From assembly GCF_007827465.1 (NCBI RefSeq), contig NZ_VISL01000001.1, forward strand, positions 377,001-441,000: a stretch of DNA of 64,000 nucleotides, written 5' to 3'. The stretch comes from Dokdonia sp. Hel_I_53. GTDB lineage: Bacteria; Bacteroidota; Bacteroidia; Flavobacteriales; Flavobacteriaceae. The first letter of the stretch is position 1, and each line of letters starts with the position of its first letter. The notes below the pieces were generated by a model. It ran no database searches and was not told where the DNA came from. It was given only the letters and a program-made list of their open reading frames with translations. The position numbers were made by a program, and so were the translations under genes. This document shows, in pieces, positions 60,185-64,000 of this stretch.

Positions 60185-60373
60185 TTAAGGCTTCAGAAGG
60201 ATTTTAATCAGAAATAATAGGATTATAAATCCTATAAAACCTAAGAGTACCCATTTACTCCCTTTGTACTGTTTTTTGTGTATTCCTAAATCTTTGCGAT
60301 AACTCCACACTATAGCGACAATGAAAACAATCACAAAAAAAACGATAAAGGCAATCTTACCAGGAGTAAACAT
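60185..60373 (-). CDS. Small two-span membrane protein, 62 aa
   Basis: Two hydrophobic segments (about 6-24 and 41-60) are separated by a charged loop (YRKDLGIHKKQYKGSKW). It resembles small flavobacterial inner-membrane proteins of unknown function. It is divergent from the MazG-like gene. Confidence 0.65.
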   Translation of the reverse strand: MFTPGKIAFIVFFVIVFIVAIVWSYRKDLGIHKKQYKGSKWVLLGFIGFIILLFLIKILLKP

Positions 60374-60413
60374 TTAATTAAATTTAGAGATTGTAAAAAT
60401 ACGTATGCTTACG

Positions 60414-60425
60414 CTTTCGCGAAAG
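60414..60425. repeat. Intergenic copy of CTTTCGCGAAAG palindrome
   Basis: Exact copy between the small membrane protein and the MazG-like gene, 22 bases before the chosen ATG at 60447. Its presence in the chromosome shows that the repeat is not element-specific. Confidence 0.85.
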
Positions 60426-60446
60426 CGTGCACCTAACTATATACTT

Positions 60447-60833
60447 ATGAAAAATAAATTAGCAGCAGTCACCTTATTTCACGATACCTATGGCCTTGAT
60501 AAAGAACTCAAACCAACAGCATCGCTACCAAAATCAAAAAATGAACTTCGCTACCAGCTCATGAAAGAAGAAAATGAAGAATATCTTGAAGCTGCAAATG
60601 CAGGTGATCTAGTGGAAGTGGCAGATGCGCTAGGGGATATGCTATACATTTTATGTGGGACAATTATAGAACACGGAATGCAAGAAAAGATAGAAGAGAT
60701 CTTTAATGAGATACAACGAAGCAATATGAGTAAATTAGGTAAAGATGGCAAACCCATATATCGTGAAGATGGTAAGGTACTTAAAGGTCCTAATTACTTT
60801 AAACCAGACCTAGAATCTATTTTAAACAAGTAA
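60447..60833 (+). CDS. MazG-like nucleotide pyrophosphohydrolase
   Basis: I chose the start at 60447 (MKNKLAAVTLFHDTYG); an upstream ATG would read through the palindrome. The product (128 aa) has MKEENEEYLEAANAGD, then DLVEVADALGDMLYI, which is the EExxE...ExxD Mg-binding pattern of all-alpha NTP pyrophosphohydrolases. It probably hydrolyses non-canonical NTPs. A terminator overlaps the stop codon. Confidence 0.85.
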   Translation: MKNKLAAVTLFHDTYGLDKELKPTASLPKSKNELRYQLMKEENEEYLEAANAGDLVEVADALGDMLYILCGTIIEHGMQEKIEEIFNEIQRSNMSKLGKDGKPIYREDGKVLKGPNYFKPDLESILNK

Positions 60834-60870
60834 CATAAAAAACCGCCAATGGCGGTTTTTTATGTTACTT
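60828..60870. terminator. Bidirectional terminator after MazG-like gene
   Basis: Perfect 20-bp arms (60828-60847 and 60851-60870, core AACCGCC/GGCGGTT) around AAT. The stop codon lies in the left arm. It also faces the convergent OmpH-like gene. Confidence 0.85.
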
Positions 60871-60882
60871 GTTGAGACTGTT

Positions 60883-61401
60883 TTAATTTTCTTTTACTGT
60901 AATTCCCATTTGTTTTAATACCACGAGTGTAATATCGTAAGCAGGGTCAAGATAAGCTAGTGTATTATTAGTACCAGTAGTATTAATGATTTGAGTATAT
61001 CCATTAGCTTTTGCATACACGTTAACCTGCTCACCTATTTTTTGATAAAGAGGTCTTAATAAGTCATTTTGTTTGATCTGAACTAATTGTGATCCATTAG
61101 TTCTAAATTTATTGATATCGTTTTCTAGCCCAACTACTTCTTCTTGTTTTGCAGTTTTTTCAGCATCTGTCATTGTGCTGAAGTTTGCTTCTGCGGCTTT
61201 AACCACAGTTTCATAATTGGTCATTTTTGTTTTGAGTTGCTCTTCAAGATCTAAGTTGTAGGCTTTTAATGCTTCTTGAGCTTTTGCAAGCTCAGGCATT
61301 TGGGATAAAATATAATCTGCATCTACAGTACCCACTTTTGTTTGTGCAAAACTTACTGCTGTAAAAAGTACAACTAATGTACTAAGGACTAATTTTTTCA
61401 T
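60883..61401 (-). CDS. OmpH/Skp-like periplasmic chaperone
   Basis: A signal peptide (MKKLVLSTLVVLFTAVSFAQ) is followed by KVGTVDADYILSQMPELAKA and a long coiled coil (about 40-110), then RPLYQKIGEQVNVYAKANGY, the OmpH family layout. Such proteins hold outer-membrane proteins in the periplasm. 172 residues is normal. A TAnnTTTG box on the minus strand (61447-61440) lies upstream. Confidence 0.9.
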   Translation of the reverse strand: MKKLVLSTLVVLFTAVSFAQTKVGTVDADYILSQMPELAKAQEALKAYNLDLEEQLKTKMTNYETVVKAAEANFSTMTDAEKTAKQEEVVGLENDINKFRTNGSQLVQIKQNDLLRPLYQKIGEQVNVYAKANGYTQIINTTGTNNTLAYLDPAYDITLVVLKQMGITVKEN

Positions 61402-61478
61402 TATATCAATTAATTTTAAAGGATTATCATTTGCGCGTGCAAATATATGTGATAGAAGACAATATCTATGCCACAGGT

Positions 61479-61718
61479 TTATTTTTCGTTAAAATGCTGT
61501 CCTCGATGTGGTTTAAGATCATCTCTCACGGGCTTCATGGCTTCTTTGTCAACCACTAGAAATGCCATAGAATGATTCTCACTTATGTCATTAACACCTG
61601 TAATGGGTCTTGATAGGTCTTTCGCGAAAGCGTATTCCTTTAAATGTATGACATGGTGTGTCGCAATTTTGTGTGCATCAGGGCCTCTAAAATCCCAAAT
61701 TAATTTTAAACGATCCAA
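61479..61718 (-). CDS. Conserved hypothetical protein, 79 aa
   Basis: This small soluble protein is His-rich (AHKIATHHVIHLKEYAFAK, PHRGQHFNEK). I recall similar short proteins in flavobacterial chromosomes but no function. A CTTTCGCGAAAG copy codes AFAKD inside it. Confidence 0.65.
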   Translation of the reverse strand: MDRLKLIWDFRGPDAHKIATHHVIHLKEYAFAKDLSRPITGVNDISENHSMAFLVVDKEAMKPVRDDLKPHRGQHFNEK

Positions 61719-61843
61719 AATATTTCTAATAGAATTTAGTTACAAACACAAAGGTACCAATAGCGATAGTTTTATTGCAGTAAGGAAAGACATTTGTACT
61801 CCATTTGATTATTCTTATTTTTGCACAATTTTTGTATTTACAT

Positions 61844-63493
61844 ATGTATAGAGTTATAGTATTATTTCTTTTATTTTCGGGTATATGTTTTGGTCAAGAC
61901 CAAGATATTTTACTGACAATCAATGAAGAAGGAATTAGTACAACAGAATTTCTCAATAGCTTTAAAAAAAATAGAGAGATCATTACCGCATCTCAGAAAA
62001 CTTCTCCAGCAACATATCTTGAAGTCTTTATAGATTATAAGCTTAAAATTCAAGAGGCAGTCGCACAGGGATATGCTGATGACAGTAAGTATAAAGAGGA
62101 GTTGAAAAAATACCGTAACCAGTTAGCTGAAAAATTTATTAAGGATACAAAAGTGACAGATGACTTGATAAAAGAGGCATATGATAGGATTGTATATGAG
62201 GTGAATGCAAGGCACATTCTCGTAAAAATAGGTAATGAGAGTGACACACTTAGCGCTTACAATCGTATTTTCAATGCAAGACAACGTATTATTGATGGTG
62301 AAGAATTTAATAAGGTTGCTAGAGAAATGAGTGAAGATCCTTCTGTAAAAAAAAATGGAGGGGAATTAGGTTGGTTTTCTGCTTTTAAAATGGTTTATCC
62401 TTTTGAAACTGCTGCTTACAATACAGAGATTAATGATATATCTCTGCCTTTTAAAACAACGTTTGGATATCATATTGTAGAACCTACTGCAATTAGAAAA
62501 TCTTTAGGATCGATTACAGTAGCTCATATCATGATTGCTCATGACCAACCTGACTCAGCAATTGCAGCTGATCAACAAATCCTACAAATTTATAGTCAAT
62601 TAAAAAACGGTGGCGATTTTTCTGATTTGGCCAAGCTTTATAGTGATGATAAGAGTTCTTCTAAAAAAGGGGGGAAGCTTTCGGCTTTTGAACAAGGTCA
62701 ATTAAGAAGTAAAAAATTTGAGAAAGAAGCCTTTAAACTCAAAAGAAAAAACGAATATAGTAAACCTTTTAGAACAGATTTTGGATGGCATGTTATTCAA
62801 CTTTTAAAGAGAAGCCCAGTTAAATCATTTGAAGAATCAAAAAAAGAGCTTGTAGAAAGGGTAACACGCGATACAAGATCTCGAGTTATAGATCAAACTT
62901 TATTTAATAAATTACGTCAAAGGTATAATGTAAAAGGTAATGAGGAGTTAGTTTCATTTTTACATCAATTTGTTAAGAATAAGAAGTTACATTTAAGTAA
63001 TGAAGAAGTAGACAGAACCGCCTTTATAATTAAAGATAGAAAATATTCTTACGGGGAAGTATTTGATTATTTACGTAGTAGATATGAAGCAATAGATGAC
63101 CTTCATAAGGATAATAAAATGGTTTTAAAAAGAGAAATAAATCGCTTTGTAAATAGCTCTTTAAAAAAATATTATTTAGAAAATTTAGAAAATGAACATT
63201 CAGATTTTAAAATGATTTTAAAGGAATACGAAGAGGGATTGCTATTATTTGAATTTTTAGAACATCAAATTTGGGATAAGGCAGTAAAAGATTCAACTGG
63301 ATTACAAAAGTATTTTGAAAATCATTTAGATCAGTATACGTCCAAAGATTTAAATGAAGTAAAAGGAAAAGTGGTAAGTGATTATCAAAAAGATCTAGAA
63401 CAAAACATGGTTAAACGTCTTAGAGCTAATGCAAATATTAAGATAGAGAATGAAATTTTGTCTCAAATTTCTACACCCTATGAAAATAAATAA
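61844..63493 (+). CDS. Periplasmic peptidyl-prolyl isomerase with two parvulin domains
   Basis: I chose the start at 61844 (MYRVIVLFLLFSGICFG), which gives a clean signal peptide. The first parvulin domain begins VNARHILVKIG and ends FGYHIVEP. The second begins TVAHIMIAHD and ends FGWHVIQLLKR. The C-terminal 180 residues are helical, as in SurA-like chaperones. It probably helps fold outer-membrane proteins. It overlaps the next gene by 14 bases. Confidence 0.9.
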   Translation: MYRVIVLFLLFSGICFGQDQDILLTINEEGISTTEFLNSFKKNREIITASQKTSPATYLEVFIDYKLKIQEAVAQGYADDSKYKEELKKYRNQLAEKFIKDTKVTDDLIKEAYDRIVYEVNARHILVKIGNESDTLSAYNRIFNARQRIIDGEEFNKVAREMSEDPSVKKNGGELGWFSAFKMVYPFETAAYNTEINDISLPFKTTFGYHIVEPTAIRKSLGSITVAHIMIAHDQPDSAIAADQQILQIYSQLKNGGDFSDLAKLYSDDKSSSKKGGKLSAFEQGQLRSKKFEKEAFKLKRKNEYSKPFRTDFGWHVIQLLKRSPVKSFEESKKELVERVTRDTRSRVIDQTLFNKLRQRYNVKGNEELVSFLHQFVKNKKLHLSNEEVDRTAFIIKDRKYSYGEVFDYLRSRYEAIDDLHKDNKMVLKREINRFVNSSLKKYYLENLENEHSDFKMILKEYEEGLLLFEFLEHQIWDKAVKDSTGLQKYFENHLDQYTSKDLNEVKGKVVSDYQKDLEQNMVKRLRANANIKIENEILSQISTPYENK

Positions 63494-64000
63494 GAATATA
63501 CTCTTAGTAATATTGACTGTATCTTTTCTATTGACGAGTTGTAAACTTATTAATAAAGATGATTCTGGTGATTATGTCGCCAGAGTTAATGATCATTACC
63601 TGACGCAAGAAGACCTTAATGACGTAATGAATGATGCCGTGATTGCAGACACTGCAAGTTTTGTGCAAAATTATATTAATAATTGGGCTACAAGTCAATT
63701 GTTACTAGATGGCGCTATGCGCAATGTAGGAAAGCCAGTTCAGGAGGATTTTGAAAAACTAGTAGCAAACTATAGAAGAGACTTATATACTAAATATTAC
63801 TCAGATGTTTTAATTGATTCTAATCTGGATAGTTTAGTAAGTGATGATGAAGCTTTACAGTTTTATGAAAATAACAAAGAAAATTTTAAACTTAATGAGC
63901 AACTGCTTCAGTTTAAATTTATCCATGTAGATGAAGATTATGAAGCGAAAGAGATTGAGAAATATTTAGTAGGGGAAGAAAAAGAAGATGAAGCAGCTCT
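63480..64000 (+). CDS. Lipoprotein, SurA/parvulin-family relative (partial)
   Basis: It starts at 63480, overlapping the previous stop, and runs off the window. A lipoprotein signal is visible (ILLVILTVSFLLTSCKLI, lipobox LTSC), followed by ARVNDHYLTQEDLNDVM, the N-terminal motif seen in periplasmic peptidyl-prolyl isomerases. It is operonic with the two-domain isomerase. Confidence 0.75.
   Translation, partial: MKINKNILLVILTVSFLLTSCKLINKDDSGDYVARVNDHYLTQEDLNDVMNDAVIADTASFVQNYINNWATSQLLLDGAMRNVGKPVQEDFEKLVANYRRDLYTKYYSDVLIDSNLDSLVSDDEALQFYENNKENFKLNEQLLQFKFIHVDEDYEAKEIEKYLVGEEKEDEAA

Noticed and set aside
60405..60446. Longer N-terminus for the MazG-like protein
   Set aside because: The extra 14 residues are encoded by the dispersed palindrome; the ATG at 60447 gives the usual family start.
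1..64000. CRISPR array
   Set aside because: No regularly spaced direct repeats of suitable length were found; the dispersed palindromes are irregularly spaced and mostly coding.

Overview
The window looks like a marine member of the Flavobacteriaceae (Bacteroidota). The evidence is the low G+C content, the TTG / TAnnTTTG promoter elements, the scarcity of Shine-Dalgarno sites, the flavobacterial chromosome genes at the right end, and the palindrome CTTTCGCGAAAG scattered through both chromosome and element. I recall that palindrome from Dokdonia/Nonlabens-type genomes. Genus cannot be fixed from the sequence alone.

Positions 1 to about 54,750 are one integrated mobile element whose left end lies outside the window. 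It is bounded on the right by a tRNA-Arg(ACG) gene (54718-54791, minus) and carries a large serine recombinase (53148-54752) whose last codons run into the tRNA. The element has a minus-strand core of about 40 genes, interrupted by plus-strand cargo. Core block A (1508-13828) encodes many small single-span membrane proteins, three cell-wall hydrolase-like proteins, a holin/spanin-like set, a zinc-protease-like protein, Arg-rich membrane proteins and a candidate capsid protein with an acidic head and Arg-rich tail. Core block B (16814-19196) holds a P-loop ATPase resembling packaging ATPases, an acidic protein and a DnaA-domain-IV-like protein. Core block C (32571-35752 and 38447-50764) holds a vWA-like protein, a MoxR-type AAA ATPase, a strawberry-notch helicase plus DNA methylase (together like a split phage P1 DarB), a glycosyltransferase and a winged-helix replication-type protein. 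Next come a Cro-like / repressor-like divergent pair (50780-51984), a MerR-like protein and the integrase. I find no terminase, portal, tail or conjugation gene. My main inference is therefore a temperate, tailless, probably membrane-containing virus (or a defective derivative), not a tailed prophage or an ICE.

Cargo: a Wadjet-like pair at the left edge (1-1463); an AbiE toxin-antitoxin operon with an unknown third gene (14084-16811); a defence island (19293-32602) with a type IIG restriction-modification enzyme, a Gabija-like GajA/GajB pair and four unfamiliar nuclease-like proteins; and a mercury/heavy-metal operon (35888-38444) under an ArsR-type regulator, inserted between the MoxR ATPase and its likely vWA partner.

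From 54,792 to the end is ordinary chromosome: an alpha/beta hydrolase, apt, fahA, glyA, a LuxR-type response regulator, a MazG-like pyrophosphohydrolase, an OmpH/Skp-like chaperone and two parvulin-type periplasmic peptidyl-prolyl isomerases (the second cut by the window end).
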